Source: Viridothelium virens
Lineage: Eukaryota; Ascomycota; Dothideomycetes; Trypetheliales; Trypetheliaceae
Assembly (NCBI GenBank): GCA_010094025.1
Contig: ML991780.1
Coordinates: 186,001-250,000, forward strand
Reading direction: 5' to 3'
Length of the DNA stretch: 64,000 nt
Shown: positions 41,208-54,775 of the stretch, piece after piece
Position numbering within the stretch: the stretch's first letter is position 1
Layout: every line of letters starts with the position of its first letter
Notes under the pieces: model-generated
The model's input: the letters and a program-made list of their open reading frames with translations, nothing else
Told to the model about the DNA's origin: nothing
The model's database searches: none
Program-made: the position numbers and the translations under genes

Positions 41208-44200
41208 TCACGATTCCGACTCTAGCTCCTTAACCCGCATCGCAACCTTGGCCTTCAGACCCTGTACCACCTCTCTCCCCAACCACCGTAGTCTCCCCCC
41301 TTCCTCCACCATCATCTTCTCCGCCCACGTAAACAACATCCTCAACTGTATCAGCTCATCCCTCTCCCATCCATCCACACTCCTACTCAGCGACAGCCTC
41401 GTATCTACTACCGTCCCCTTCATCTCTAAATTGACACTACTGTGCGGATCCGTGGGTAACACCGACCCCCACTCAGCACGATCGAACGCAACCACCGAAA
41501 ACCGCTTCGACGACGCAAACACCGGGAGCTCGAAGATATAGTCCCACATCTGTTTCGCCCCCTGCGCGCTCTGCGCATCATTCAGCGCCACCAACGCATT
41601 ATGGAACGCGCTGCCATGCACCTCGCCCGCGGGCCGTCGCCGAACAAAGACAGTCTGGTTACGGCGGAAGCCAGCGAGGTGCTCCGGGTTCGCCGCGAAG
41701 TCGAGCGTGACCTGCCAGTAGTGGGGGGAGTTAGTCCTGACCTGGGCGATGGTGTCGAGCTCGGGGAGGAGGATCGGAGCGTTGAGGTGCAGGGTGGTGC
41801 CCGATCGCTGGATGACAATGATGGGGAGGGGGATGGCGCGGTGGGTGTCGACGTCGCGGATGACGAGGCAGCGGGCTTCGGCGGCGAAGACCCAGAAGTG
41901 GCGGAAGGCTTGGAGGTGGCCGCGGTTGTCGAGGACGTTGTTGGGGAAGAGCGGGTAGAAGGCGCAGATGAGGGCTGCGGTCGCGAGTTTAGACGTTCCG
42001 AACGTGTAGCGTCCTGAGCCGAGGAAGAGGGCGCCGAGGGCGAGGTGAGCGGCGAGATGCGATCCGTAGGGCGTATCTGCATGGACACGACCGTGAAGGA
42101 GGCGAAGGCGGCGAAAGACGATTAGGTCGCCACGGCCAGCCATAACGGTTGCCGCAGCAAGACCAAGAAGATCCTGACAATTGCGGACAGTAGTTCGGGC
42201 AAGACGCGCGTCATAATGGAGAGCTGGAAGCTTGCAGAGGCGGATGAACTGATCCAGGTATCCCACCAGGAAGTCACGGACCTTGATATCGCCGCTTCCA
42301 GCGTATTTTAAGCTGATGCTCCAAAGCAGACCAGCAAGTATATTAAAAAAAGGCATGTGGTCGCTTTTCAGCGAGTATATCGTAGATAAGTCGGTCATCG
42401 ACTTGTACTCCTCCAGGATATTCTGTTTGACCCACTGCCGATCAGCTCTAATGTTGTTCCACATGATGAGATGTTTGGCCAGGGTGCGCAAGAGGAATTG
42501 ATCCGGCCTGATGGTCTCAAATTGAGGCAGCGTGTCTGGAACACCGATTTTTCTTGCCAAAGCAGCATCCCCGGTTCTCATGAAAATAAGACCGATGGCG
42601 ATTGTGGCTCCTGCCGTAGCTTGATCTATGATGTGAATAGCGTCTCTAGGTTTGTCTTCCTTGACAACCTCAAGGAGTCGATCAACAAGACCCATGTTGT
42701 GGAGGCCTCGGAGATCTCTTCCTTGGGCTAGATTGATCAAGCCTAAAGCGAACCCAGCAGCGAGCCGGTAGCTTTCGTCTCGAAGAACATCTGGAGAGCC
42801 GGACATGGGGTCCTCGAACTCAATATGTCGAATTTCTGATAACATAATCTCGCTCATTCGTCGATGCTGGGTATCATAATAGAGAAGACCGATGCCCATT
42901 AGGCCTGCTGTCTGTGTCATGGGCGATACATTAAGTTCGGCTGCTCCATCAGGAAGCATCCTTGTCACATGGACTGAGAGTAAGCGAGTGACAAGCTGAT
43001 CCGTCGTGCCAAGAAACGAAGCTGAGAGACCAAGCAGCAATCCAATCGAGGTCATAGTGTGTTTGGGTGTTAAGTATTTGAAAGCAAGCCATTTCGCCAT
43101 CGGCCGCAAGTGACCATTAAGCCCAAGAGCAAGCAGCAGGCCAGCATGTCGGTTCATCAGCTCGGCTGGCTTATTGAATACAATCCAAGAAGTGTCAATT
43201 CCTTCAGCATCTAGAGCTATACTCAGTCCTTTCGCAACACCAGCGTGAAAGAATGCCCAGCTAAATTTTTCCTCGGTTAGGCTTACTCGGTCCGCGCTTA
43301 CGGTAATGTTCAAAGGCTTCATGATGCACTGTGTCGAGAAACCGGGCAGAAAGAATTTTTCTGTGGGCATTGGATGCGTACTATCGAAGTGTACCATAGC
43401 TGAGCCTGGATAAAGTGCAATTGTGCGAACCATTACCCATTGCATGACTTCTTTCTGTGCCTCCAGGTATTGGGCTTCAGACCACTGGGGGTTTGGCCGA
43501 CATTCCGCCACGGAAGGCTTGTAAGGCTCAAGAATGTCGCTCGCCTCTGAGTGACGCTTATCTTCGTTGAATATGAGTCGACTGATGGCATAAGTCTCTT
43601 TCCAAGGCGAACGGCGTGGCTCATGATGATCGTCGGATCGGCAGATGCTACGCATGTCCGATGCAACACTTGTCGAATTTTCCTAATGTTGTCAATGGAA
43701 AATACCGCCTTGACACACAGCAGACTTACGGAAACGGTCACTGTATCAGGTTGCCGAGCCAATTTCTCAGCCGCCAACAAATGAAGGTCTTCACGGCCGA
43801 TTAATCGCAACAGGTCCTCGCTCCAGGTAGTGGGTGGACTGGCCTGGCAGGCTATTATGTGCTCTCGTAAGGGGGCAGCGATGCCTATTGGGAGCGTTTC
43901 TAGCACTTTCGCATCGATACCATATTCCATCATCTTCTGAACGTGGATGAAACTCGTTACATTCTTCAGCTCCACATCTGTCAGGTAGCTAATGATTGCC
44001 TGAGAACGAGGATTGATGGATTTTGCAGTTGGGAATCTGCTCGATGATGAGCCCGTCAGGTTTATGGTCGAAGGCCGAACAGAATCTCGAAGATTCTCCA
44101 GTGTAGGATAAGCTTCTGATGTCCTTCCTGCTGACATGTCTTCAATCCATTTGAGAATCGAAGGGGGTTCGCCAGATGGCGGATCAAGAGCCTCGAAAGT

Positions 44201-47200
44201 CCTGGCCGCTGACCTGATGTTAACAACGTTACAGAAGCATTACAAGGTCGTGTTTGAAGACATTTTTTCAGATCGGTTGAGCACAATGTTATTGTGAAAA
44301 CTTGTAGAAAGTATGGGAAAAGGGCTGCAAATTGAGGGAGGTATGCTTACAGTCACCAAAAGCCCACTCGGACAGTCTTGCGCCTTCGAGCTCATAGTAA
44401 TCACCAATACGCCAGCTCCAGGACTGCCAGCCAAGCCAATGCGCCATCTGCGCTATAAAAAGCGCAAGAAGTTGAATCTGACCACCTCCTTTGCCTTTCA
44501 TAAGCACGTTCAATTTGGACTCCTCCCTCACCAAATGAAGACCCTGGACCAGGACACTATTGATTGTATGTCGATGTTTTAGCTCATCCCCGCCAATTGG
44601 ACCAGTCCAGCCTGCCCTTGCAGCTATAGCCTTTGCCCAGTCATCTTCAGCTAAGAACCTACGCGCTAAACCTATAGCTTCCACGATGACAGGGTTCTTG
44701 TCCAAGAATGTCGAGTCGGCAGCTCTTGTTGACTTCGCAGGGCTTCGAAAAGACATAGGAGGGTGTTTGGCACTTTCCACAGCCCAGCCCCAAGCAGCCT
44801 CATTAAAATTACTAGTCTTACCATGCTGAAAATCAGAAGCCATCATAAGTAACCATGAATTGTCTGTCTTTCCGAATTGTTGAGACATATCTCGACGATG
44901 TTCAGCAGAATGTCTCGATACTCCTGCTTGTGAAGAGCCAGGCTGTTTCCGTGCTTGAGACCTCACGCGGTCGACGAACATGCTGAACAATGTGATACAT
45001 GTTGCAGTCGACTCCACGTCCGTGACGCGCTCTTTATTGCCCATCAGCCAGTTATGGGCAGCGCACCAGAATAGTCTTATACTTTCGGCTTCATCCACTG
45101 GCAGAATATACTGAGCTGTCTTCAGAACCCTGTCCCATACATCACTTCGAGGACAAAGCCCAATTTGGAGCCTGTGATACGAGCCATCTCGGTCTTGAAG
45201 GTCCACTGAGCCATCAGAATGAGGATTCCGTAAGAACAGGATATCTGGAGGCTGTATGGTCCGCTTCAAACCAGCTTCACGGCGTGAAGGCGAAAGAGAG
45301 GGCGCAAGACTGAACGGGTTGAACAGCTTCAGAGCATTTCTGGCCAATCTCAAAGGATTGTCAAGCAAATTGGAATTTTGGAGACATATATCTAATTCCG
45401 ACTCTCTTTTGCAGAGAGATAAAATGGTTGTAGCAGCTGACGTCCGAAGTCTTGCGATGTCTTGGCACCCTTGGAAGCGTTGGACTCCTTCGAACTCCGG
45501 GACTATTACATGACGCTCTCCTTTAAGATGTTGCTTTGCATTCTTTTCCAGAAAGATAGCTCGGTAAGGAGCAGTGGTTAAGGTGAGGCCGACGACTACC
45601 AACTCCTGCGTGGTTCTGTCAAGAATATACATGTCGATTCCATGATTGTCTGTCGCATCCATAGGCTTCGGCTTCGGAGCTTGGACAACCAGGACGTGCA
45701 CGTCTGGATTAATGTTGCGGTCCACACCAGAGCTTTGACTAAAATTCAAGCCTAATTCATTCATAAGGATGGTTTGAACTTTGACGAGAGCGACCTGTTT
45801 TGGCAGAGTGTCGAGTGGCTCTTGAAATTCGAGGGAACCAAAATCCGTCGCGAGGAAGTCTGGAGCTAGTCCCTTCTGGTCATTTAAAGCGAGATCGTCA
45901 TCCAAGAAGCTGGGCCTTGAGCTGCTACCAGGCGTGGAAGCCCGACTCCTTATCGAGCTTAAACCGCCGAAGCTTTTACGCTCGTGCTGCCCGCCCAACG
46001 ACTGTCCTCTACGTCCAACTGTTGCTGAGCTGGCTCCAGATTGAGCTTGGCCTTTGGAGCTGTCAACAAAGTTGGATCTCTCCGGTCCAGTGGAGAGATC
46101 GGCTCTAGAGATGAAGGAACTGATTCGTCTTGATTCACGCGCTGGATTCCGTGGGCCCTGAAAATCAGGATCAACTTGACTGGCAAATGCATCTTCCGCA
46201 TTTTGCGATGATTGCGACTGGGATGCACTTTCTCCAGGCGCAGTTCGCTGGGTTGCGGAAATGGAAGGCTCGCCAAGCCGCTGGTCTGCTGCAAAGCTTT
46301 CTCTCGCATTGTCCCGAACTCTTATGGCAGGCGTAGTTGTACCTGTTCCCGCCCCTGGATTGAATGAACTCCGACGTTTCGAGGTCGATTCAGTGAACGA
46401 CGATGCGAGAGTCGGCTTTAGAGACGATAGTGGCCTCGAATCTCTGTGCAAAGCATACCAAACCGTGTATACACCCGCGTTTCTGTTGAGAGTCACCACG
46501 AAGATTAAAGGATCACGTCTTGGTCCGGCGACGTCCGAGATCTCATCTGATGTGGATGTGAAAACAATCTCTTCGGAAATACTCAATGCTTCGTATGGAG
46601 GTTTTGGTCCCCTGCGTCTAAACGTCGAATTCGATGAATCCGAGAACGATGCTTCGCAAACGACCAGGCCGACCTCAGTTAAGGGATCAGTAAGAGTAAA
46701 CAGTCGAGGTACGTTGTCTTTGACGTTTGGCGTTGAACCTGTAGTAGGACCGGCGAATTGGAGCATGGGAGATTTAGAAGTCCGGGGTTTTGGCGTACTC
46801 AGGCTGGACTGACTAGATTGGCTAGACTGGAGCTGTGGTGCCAGGAAGGAATTATGAGGTACTGGTGGCAAAGGTAAAGCAGTCTGCGGAGAGTTCTTAA
46901 CAGGGAGTTTTCTCTGTAAAAATAAGCCCCATGGTGAAGGCAATGCTTTTTCCACTTCAAAGGGTACATTAACCACATGACTCGTCCCTGAGAGGAAGAA
47001 GACATGTGCTTGAGAACGTAAGATCACAACCAGTGCCTGAGCTTGCCCAACACGTTTTCCGCTAAGAGGGCGAGGACTACTGAATTCGTACTGCCGCCAT
47101 GTCGCATAGTTGCTTGTGAAGCTCTTTCTGGGTGGCTTCTTTCCTTTGCCAGTGGACTTGAGAGCTGAATCCTTCTTGGGGATTTGAGAACTGGCACGCT

Positions 47201-47516
47201 GAGAACTAGGATTCGATTCAAAGCCCGATTCGGGGACCTCTGCCGATTTGAACCATGTAAGGACTGCATCATGAATCTTCTGCTTCTCGACTTCGAATTT
47301 GAAAATCTTCTGGACAACGTCGCCGCGAGACCAAACCACACAATCGTCAGTGAATACGACCTCGTCAAATTTGGGGGCATTGATGTCATCCTCATCGTCT
47401 CCGTAAACGCGCCATTGGTATTGATTTGGTGAAGGATCCTGAGGTAGGATTCCCTCCGCAACTAAGAACGGTAAAGCCGAGGGTGTGTGAACACCCAAGG
47501 AGACGACACTCGCCAT
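41208..47516 (-). CDS. APC1: Anaphase-promoting complex subunit 1 (APC1/BimE)
   Basis: Three exons: 47516-44351, 44208-43730 and 43682-41208; 2039 residues. ATG 47516 opens MASVVSLGVHTPSALPFL, the expected APC1 start; an in-frame start 50 codons further upstream gives only Cys-rich, unconserved sequence. The N-terminal half is a WD40-like domain (VVFTDDCVVWSRGD, HVFFLSGTSHVVNVPF) broken by long Ser-rich disordered inserts. The middle is helical, and the C-terminal part carries proteasome/cyclosome repeats: HAGLLLALGLNGHL, TMTSIGLLLGLSASFLG, QTAGLMGIGLLYYDT, RLAAGFALGLINLAQG, TAGATIAIGLIFMRTG. APC1 is the scaffold of the ubiquitin ligase that triggers anaphase; the A. nidulans orthologue is BimE. 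The second acceptor (GTCAG/CGGCC) was chosen to keep frame into FEALDPPSGEPPSILKWIED. Confidence 0.92.
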
Positions 47517-47910
47517 GAGGCAACCGTCGACCGTCTTCGTAGATCTCGCATCGCTGCAACAACAGCTTGAAGGCTTCAAGTTTGTGATGCAAGTGGTGGA
47601 GCACTTGGTCGGTGCAGGACCACTTGTGTGAAAACAGACACGACAGAGTCGCGTCGCGCGTCCCACAGCTCACTCCCGCTCGCTCCTTCTCACAAATCAA
47701 CTACATCACCGCACTTTATTAGGTAGCTGCGCCCGGACTTTATTTTAGTTTACTCGTACCCAGACCACCTTTACGTCTATATGCCACGTTCTCGATGAAT
47801 CTTGCCGTGCTGTTTGTTTCTATTTGGCTCATGTTCTGGGGTTGAGGTCGAGTCTTGCCTAATTGGCGTCGTCGCGGTCTCCTCGATATCCTCTGACATT
47901 CTTCCACAAA
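47517..47910. promoter_or_regulatory. Divergent promoter region APC1 / NUP37-like
   Basis: 394 nt between the start codons; no TATA box evident. Confidence 0.45.
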
Positions 47911-49972
47911 ATGGCGTCTAATTCACAACCAAGAGTGTCGCAAAAGCAAGGCAAACTTTATGCTAGGTCTTCAGAGTCTACCCCCCTTTAGTGATCGAGT
48001 CAATACTGACTACTTGAGCTATAGCTATGACCTTCCCCACCGGCTTACCTGTGCAAAAGTCTATCCGGTCTCTGCCCCAAATGGCTCACATATCATTCTG
48101 TACGGTTATCGATCGGGCATTCGTATACTTTGGAGAGGCGGTAAGCCTCTCAAGAAGTCATCGGGCCCGCATCTACAGCACAAAACAGCGCCGCCTCCCA
48201 AGGTTAATGGAGCGTCTCAGGGTGTCATTGTCATTGATTCTGACGACGAAGAACCACAACAATCAACGAAAAAGCATAGGCCTGAAATTGAAGAAGCAGA
48301 ATTCGAGCATGTAGAAGAAGAATACGACCCTTCACACCCATCTCCGCCGATAGTGCAGTCCTACGATATAATGCTTGGTCCTGAAGTAATAGACATTACT
48401 TTACCACCTATACCTCCCAGTTCACAATCTCACTTTCCGGAGCATTTGCCGAAATTCTTCTCGAAGAAAATTTTAGTGGCGGCAATCTGCTCTGACTTCT
48501 CAGTGCAGCTCGTCTCTGTCCCACTAATACCTCCGTCCCACTCGGCAAAGGCCCAGCAGCACATAGGCGAACAAACCTTTTCGATAGGGGGACCACTACA
48601 ACATCAAGAAGACATTAATTGTGCTTCTCTGACATGGAAACCCTATGAAGCCGAAGACGAGGATGATGAAGAAGACCATGAGGATGAAAGTGAAGATGAA
48701 GATGATATGGAACTTGAGACAGATGCGACGAGATTGAGGACAAGGTCTCCCAAAGCTCATACTGCTTCGACGGATGTACAGCGTCCGGATTGGCAGATCC
48801 TCGTCGCCTCGCATTCCGCACAATACTTCGGCATGCTTTTGATTCACAGTGTGCCTCTGATTCCTGACAAAGACGGCGGGAGCCTTCCAGACGGATCATC
48901 GGTGTCAACTCAGCCTCTTCGAGATGAGTATCTCCGGTGTCCACTCTCTTTGCTGTCCTTTTCGGCTTCGCATATTCACTCCCAGTCACCGGTGCAGCTT
49001 CTTGCGCTTGACCGCAATGGCTGTGTTAAGATTTATGACCCATTTACTTCACCAGCCGTGATTACGAGTCCTGGGTCTCGGAGACAGAATAATGACAAAC
49101 CGTCGGGCACCTGGCTGGCATCGTTTCTCCCAGGCTTTGATACTAGAAGACTCCCTGGCTCGAATTCCGATGTGGCCCATAGAAAACGCGTCATTGATGC
49201 CCAATGGATTCTCAACTCAAGGGCTATCATTGTCTTACTTGCAGACGGTGAATGGGGAATTTGGTGTCTACGCAACACTATATCAAGATCGGACTCCTTG
49301 GTTATCGGCGGTGCCGTCGTGCAATTCACCATGCATGGGTTTCTTGTTTCATCAGAAGATCCCAACAATCGCAGCGACTCGAGGAATAGAGGCTTGACAC
49401 CTGCCACCCCTAATACTCGAAAATCACGATCCGCTGACTTTCTGACTGGCTCCTCTGCCAGCGGATATGCGACCGGTGGCGGCATTCGTGTCATGCTAGT
49501 CAGCGACTCAGCTGCTGAATCAGACGAGAGACTGCTGATGTGGTATAACAATCACGTCTATGCGATTACCAATTTTAAGACTTACTGGCAGCGCAATTCA
49601 TCAAGTCAAACAAATACTACCACATCCCACGGTGCAGCTTTTCCTAGAGTAGAAACCTTGGAACTGCAGGGGGAACGCTGCAATGGTGTTGAGCAATTGC
49701 CTGGCCCAGGGTTCCCTCCAACTGGATTACCAGAATTACTCCTCGTCGGTGAACATCGGTTGACGCTGATTACCAAGGAAGCTGAAACGTTACGACAAAT
49801 GCCCATTCAGGCTCTCAAACCCATCACCCGAGATATCATGATGGACGATATAGATCAAACGCTCCTCGAACGGGAAGAGTTGGATTTGGGTGGCGTCAAC
49901 CGGATGCTGGATACTATGGGAGGCAATGCAACGGAGCAGAAGCCTCCAAGGCGTGTCGGGTTCGCTCATTGA
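47911..49972 (+). CDS. NUP37: Probable nucleoporin Nup37-like beta-propeller protein
   Basis: Preferred model: exons 47911-47966 and 48025-49972, 667 residues. MASNSQPRVSQKQGKLYA joins SYDLPHRLTCAKVYPVSAPNG. The alternative is one exon from ATG 47960 (670 residues), reading through the 58-nt interval in frame. The body has scattered propeller-like strands (HIILYGYRSGIRILWRGG, KILVAAICSDFSVQLVSVPL, WQILVASHSAQYFGMLLIHS, VQLLALDRNGCVKIYDP, RVIDAQWILNSRAIIVLLADGEWGIW) and an acidic Asp/Glu insert around 210-245. A central KRVIDAQW strand and the C-terminal IDQTLLEREELDLGGVNRML helix recall the enlarged Nup37 of filamentous fungi, part of the Y-shaped nuclear pore complex. This assignment is from remembered similarity and is moderate. 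Confidence 0.6.
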
Positions 49973-50642
49973 AATCCTTACCCCCCCACCACGATGCACC
50001 CTCTCAATTTCGTACTCTCTGGAGGGGTTGCTCTCTAACAGTATATAATAGAATTATACCCAGTCGATCCAAATGTCAAGGTCATGCTTGACATCCTTCA
50101 TCAAATCCCGTCTTCTCCCATGCGTACGGCCTTTTTTCCATTGATGACCAATTTCATCACAATTTCAACATTTCGATTCGCGAGACAAGGTGGAGTACAA
50201 AGCGAGATCCTTCTTTGAAACTCTGTAATCTCCGCGATAGAATAACTTCAGTCACACCTGCATGCTTTCCCCCCTCCCCCCGACCAATACGGTGTGCCCA
50301 AGGCGGTGTAAGGCCTCTGGCTGATAAGCTGTCTTGGAGAGGGTGTGGCTAAGGGCACCACCGGGCTCTGGGGTCAGTCTTATCGCGTCTTCTGGTTTAC
50401 CAGTGACGCAATCAGTGGCTAATTCCAGGGTCTAATGGGCCTACTCTGCTGCGGCGGGTTGGTTCAGAGCGTGGTTGCTACAACCCTTGTGAAATTGATG
50501 AAATTGATGTCTCGACGTTCTGTAGAACGATGCCGTAAACATAGTATCTAAACAAACTCCAAGCCGTCCTAAAATACTCCAAGCGATGCTTGCGCTGGAC
50601 TCTATGCAAACGATTGACTCCAAATCACTTTCGTTAACATCA
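49973..50642. other. Intergenic between convergent NUP37-like and PCP1-like genes
   Basis: 3' UTR sequence with a C-rich run near 50268-50282; no gene supported. Confidence 0.4.
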
Positions 50643-53600
50643 TCACCTAATAGAAACCCTCTTTGTTTGCCTTTTCCTCATCTCATCCAACTTCTTCATT
50701 AACGATTGATGCAGTTGCTGATTCGAAGCCCAGGTCTTTTGCATTCTCTTCATTCGCACTGTAGCGATGACCATCCAGCCGGCTGTCCGTAGAGTCGGCT
50801 TTTTCTCACGGATGGTATGGTCTGGCGTGATGCCCATGTCCTCAAGGAGGCGCAAGTCTGCCTTATTACTATTCACGCTGTTAGTCAGGAACAGCCTTCA
50901 GAAGCGAAAGTCCACTTACCAAGCATTGTACATCTGCACCTGCATGAGGACAAACTTCTTGGCATAAGCCAAATCCGCTCGAAAAGCTTCCTCTCGCCCA
51001 CACTTGGCTCGCAACCACTGAATCTGCTTCACAAGTCCCTTCAGCTCCCCAGCATGCGTACGCTCTTTTTGCTCCAGTAGCGTGCGCGTGTCTTTCTGCT
51101 GGATTACATGCGTGTCGCCGTTCTCCACCCTCGCAGTTTTCAGCCGAGCACGTAGCTCCTCTTCCCGCTTGAGTGCCTTCGAAATTCGCGTATCTTGCTC
51201 GGCAATCTGCCGATGCAAGAAATCAAGCTCAAGTTCCGTGTCCGCGAGCTGAGCTCTGAGCTCGTTAGACGCACCATGCCGAGGGCTGGCGTGGCTATTC
51301 TTCTGCTTCTGCAGCCTTGACTTCAGATCTTGCTCCTTCTGTGCCGCTACCTGCATCTTCTCATCCCTCTCTTCGACCTGGCACCGCAGAGTCCGGACCT
51401 CGCTCTTTGCCTCACGCAGCTGCGTCCTCAGCTCTGCCTCTCTCCTCTGTCGGCTCGTCGCGCTCTCCTTCCGCTCTGCAATTTGCGCCTGCAGGTCCTC
51501 GAGCTCCACCCTCACGTTCACTAACTCCCGCGACTTATCCCTCAACTCTCTCCTCAATGCCCCGTCTCTTCCTTTCTCCGTCTCTGCTTGCCCACCATCC
51601 ATCAACACCTCCCTCCTCAACTCATGCGCCTCCGCCTTCGCATACTTCACCTCCTGCCGCAATTCCCCTTCCTTCTTCACCAATAACCCGATCCGCGCAT
51701 CCCGCTCCCCGATCTCCATCTCCAGCTCCTCAACTCGGATCGTCGCCTCCTTAAGCCGATCGTGCAGATCATGTCGCTCCTCCGCGATCGTCTTCTCGGT
51801 CCGCGCCGCCTCGAGCTCGGCTTCTAGGTCGCGGATCTGCAGCTGCCGTGTCTCAAGCTCGAGCTGCGTGTCGCGAAGCTGAGATCGTAGTTCATTGCGT
51901 TCGCGTGCTGGGGTGCCGTCGCGCTGTCGTTCGGTGGCGTTACGTTGTGCTATGGAGAGCTCGTGCTCGAGGGTTGCGATGCGAGCCTGGAGGGTTTGTT
52001 GGGAGTCTTGGGATTCCTGGAGTTGTTGGCGTAGGTGGTTGCGTTCGCGTGCTGGGGTGCCGGTGTCTTTGGCTTGGTGGGCGGCGTTAAGGTCGTATTC
52101 GAGTCGTTGAATTCCGGTTTCGAGGGCGCTTTTCTCCCGGGCAGCTTCATCGAGGGTAGTTTCTAAGACGAGAATCTCGTCTTCGAGGGCTTCCTTTTCG
52201 GCGTCGAAGCTTGACCGAAGACGAGTCTCGAGATTTGCCAGCTCGATGTCTTTATTGTTTGAGGTGCGGCGAAGCTCATCTTGGAGATAGGCAATGTCGT
52301 CAACTTGTTCATTCCGGATAAGCGATCTTTGCCGTTGGTCGTCATTAAAGTCTGCCTCAGCAGCTTTGAGCCGTTCCTGGAGTTGCTCGATCTTATTTGC
52401 ACGATCAGACGCTTCTTTCTTTGCGCCGGCAAGGAGGAGCTCGAGCTCATGAACGCGTTCCTCGTGCTCTTCATTGACGCTCCGTAACTGACCCTCCAAA
52501 TCATGCGCAAACTCGATTTGCTGCTCAAGCTGTTTGGACTTCTTGCGCAAATCCGAATTGGGAGACTCGACTAGTCGCAGCTTTGCTTGTAAGCTATAGA
52601 GTAGCTGCTCTTGATCTTGAGAGAGCTTTGTTTTCTCTCTCAATGACTGTTCAAGGTTTTGTACCAGCTCAGTCCTCTTCCGAGCGTCGTGTTCCTGATC
52701 GTTCTGGATAGAACTAAACTTATCGCGAAGACTTTGCAGCTCATCCGCTTGCTCCTGTGCCCGGGATACCTTCTCCCTCAGCTTAGCCTCATATTCGCCC
52801 TTGACAGATCGCAACTGCTCTTGCAGTTCAGTGATTTTGTCCGCTTGATCCTGAATAATCTTGCTCCTCTTGCGAGCATCGGCGTCCAAATTGCCTTCAG
52901 CTGCATCAAGCCTCTTTTGCAAGGAATCGAGCTCGTCCCGCTGATCCTCAACTACGCGAGCCTTGTCTCGCAGACGTGCTTCAGCTTCGTCAACCAATCT
53001 GCTCTTCTCGTACAACTTGGTCTCTGTTTCTTGCATTTCAAAGTCCCAATGCTCGCGCGCGGTACGCAGGCGCTCCTCAGCAGCTTGCAAGTCGCCAATC
53101 TTCTCCTCGAGTTGTTGCTCTTTGTCTTGAAGGTCTTCATCATGGGCACGCTGATTCGCTTCGTGTTGAGATTGCTCGGTTTCGTTTTTGATCTGCAGGA
53201 CACGGATTTCTTCGTCCTTCTCCTCAATAATCTGCTCTTGCTCTCGGATCTTAGTTTCCAATCCCCCAAAGTCCCCACGGTGCTTCTGTGCCGACTGTGT
53301 TCGCCTCTGCGCATTCTCAAGCTGTTCTTTGAGTTGGGCGATCTCTCCATCCTTAGAATCGAGGATTTGGTCCTTCTCTGCCAGTTCGTTCTCTAGCTCA
53401 TCCAAGTCCTCACGGAGGTGCTGAACTTGCTGGTCGTTATTCTCCGTTGATTGAAGCTTTTCTCTCAAATCTTCGAGCTCTTCTTCCTTTTCATCCAACT
53501 GCCTCTCCCTTTCTCGCAGATCTGCCTGGAGGTCTCCGATATCTTCATCGAGCTTATTTGTCTGGCCATCTCCGGCTTCAAATTCCTCAAGCCTTTCTTT

Positions 53601-54491
53601 AAGTGTCGTCATTTCGGTTTCCTTCTCGTGCACTACACTCCTGAGGCGCTCAATCTCCTCTAGCTGGGCTGTATCCGCGTGCCTCCGTTTGACTTTGTCT
53701 GCGTAATCTTGTAGCTGCTGCCGGTACTCTTCGAGCTCCTTCTCCACCAGTGCGAGGCTTTTCTTATATTGCTTCAGTTCCCTGATCATCTCCTGCCTAT
53801 TGACTTTCAAGTCCGTATTTTCCTGTATGGTAGCTTGCTGCACATCGCTTCCGCTACGCCTCAAGTTTTCCTCGAGGAAATGGATCTTTAACTTGAGACC
53901 GAAGTTTTCCTTGTCAATTTGCACAAGCTTGGCTTCTTGCTCTCGGAGGGTAAGCATGTTGCCATCATGTAGCATGCCGTTTTCTCCATTTTTTGGTCGC
54001 GCGACAGCAGGAGTAGAAATGGCACTGCTACTAGCAGCGGGTGGGACTGGAGTTGGTTCATCTTGGCCGGCAGAGCTGCTCGTATTCTCACCATACAAGC
54101 CCGAGTGTTCGATTTGCGGTAGGCTGGGTGAATGGGATCTGTAACCTGCTTTCAGTGCAGCCGGAGTCGCCGGGACGCCATTGGCATTCTCTTTGTTGTC
54201 TGAAAAGCCATTGATCATCTGTTGTCGGTTTTTTGCGGCGCTTTTGAGTAGAGGTGTGAACTCATTTCTAAAGACCGTCGAAGGGTTTGGTCGAGATCCG
54301 AGAGCAGTACGCGTTCGTGGTGTCTTCAAGCTTGCGCCGCGACCACCGGCAAAGCTTCTAAATAAATCATTGCGATCTTTGGAGGGCGAGGGCGCATACG
54401 AAACCGCGGAGAAGTCAAAATCGTGGTCAGCTTGAGTAAGGCGGGTTACGTTTCCAACATCGGTCTGTGGGCTGGGTATGTCGGCGGCCAT
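50643..54491 (-). CDS. Spindle pole body coiled-coil protein with CM1-like and PACT domains (Pcp1/PcpA type)
   Basis: Two exons: 54491-50920 and 50877-50643 (42-nt intron), 1268 residues. The first 165 residues are disordered with TP/SP sites likely phosphorylated in mitosis. A CM1-like motif, LREQEAKLVQIDKENFGLK then KIHFLEENL, sits near 175-205; CM1 binds and activates gamma-tubulin complexes. About 900 residues of coiled coil rich in Glu, Gln, Leu and Arg follow, with recurring TPARERNHLRQQL / TPARERNELRSQL blocks. The end carries a PACT-like domain split by the intron: LKGLVKQIQWLRAKCGREE, ADLAYAKKFVLMQVQMYNAC and then NKADLRLLEDMGI. CM1 plus PACT is the layout of pericentrin-related Pcp1 rather than Mto1/ApsB. 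It should anchor microtubule nucleation at the nuclear spindle pole. Confidence 0.88.
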
Positions 54492-54775
54492 TTCTATACA
54501 AGTTAGATGGTTCTCATAGCGAGAGTAGCCCTTCGTCGCGAAGTAGAGGCTCCTGTAGGATATTGATGCTCAATTCTGGTAGAAGACGCGGCAATGTTTA
54601 TGATTGTCAATAGACAGGGTGGGTTAGCCTTCCCGAACTGAACTGAAGCGAGCGCGCTAGTGAAGATCCTGGCGCTCCGATGTCATTCGTCGCTCGCCAC
54701 CTCTTACATCTTCAGAACACTCGCTAAGTGGAAGGGTTGAAACTTTCCAATACTGAAGCTTCTTCATAACCGGAG

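Noticed and set aside
51317-53424. Plus-strand frames including a Leu-rich 245-codon one resembling membrane segments
   Set aside because: Complement of coiled-coil codons (Glu/Lys-rich becomes Leu/Phe-rich). No gene evidence.
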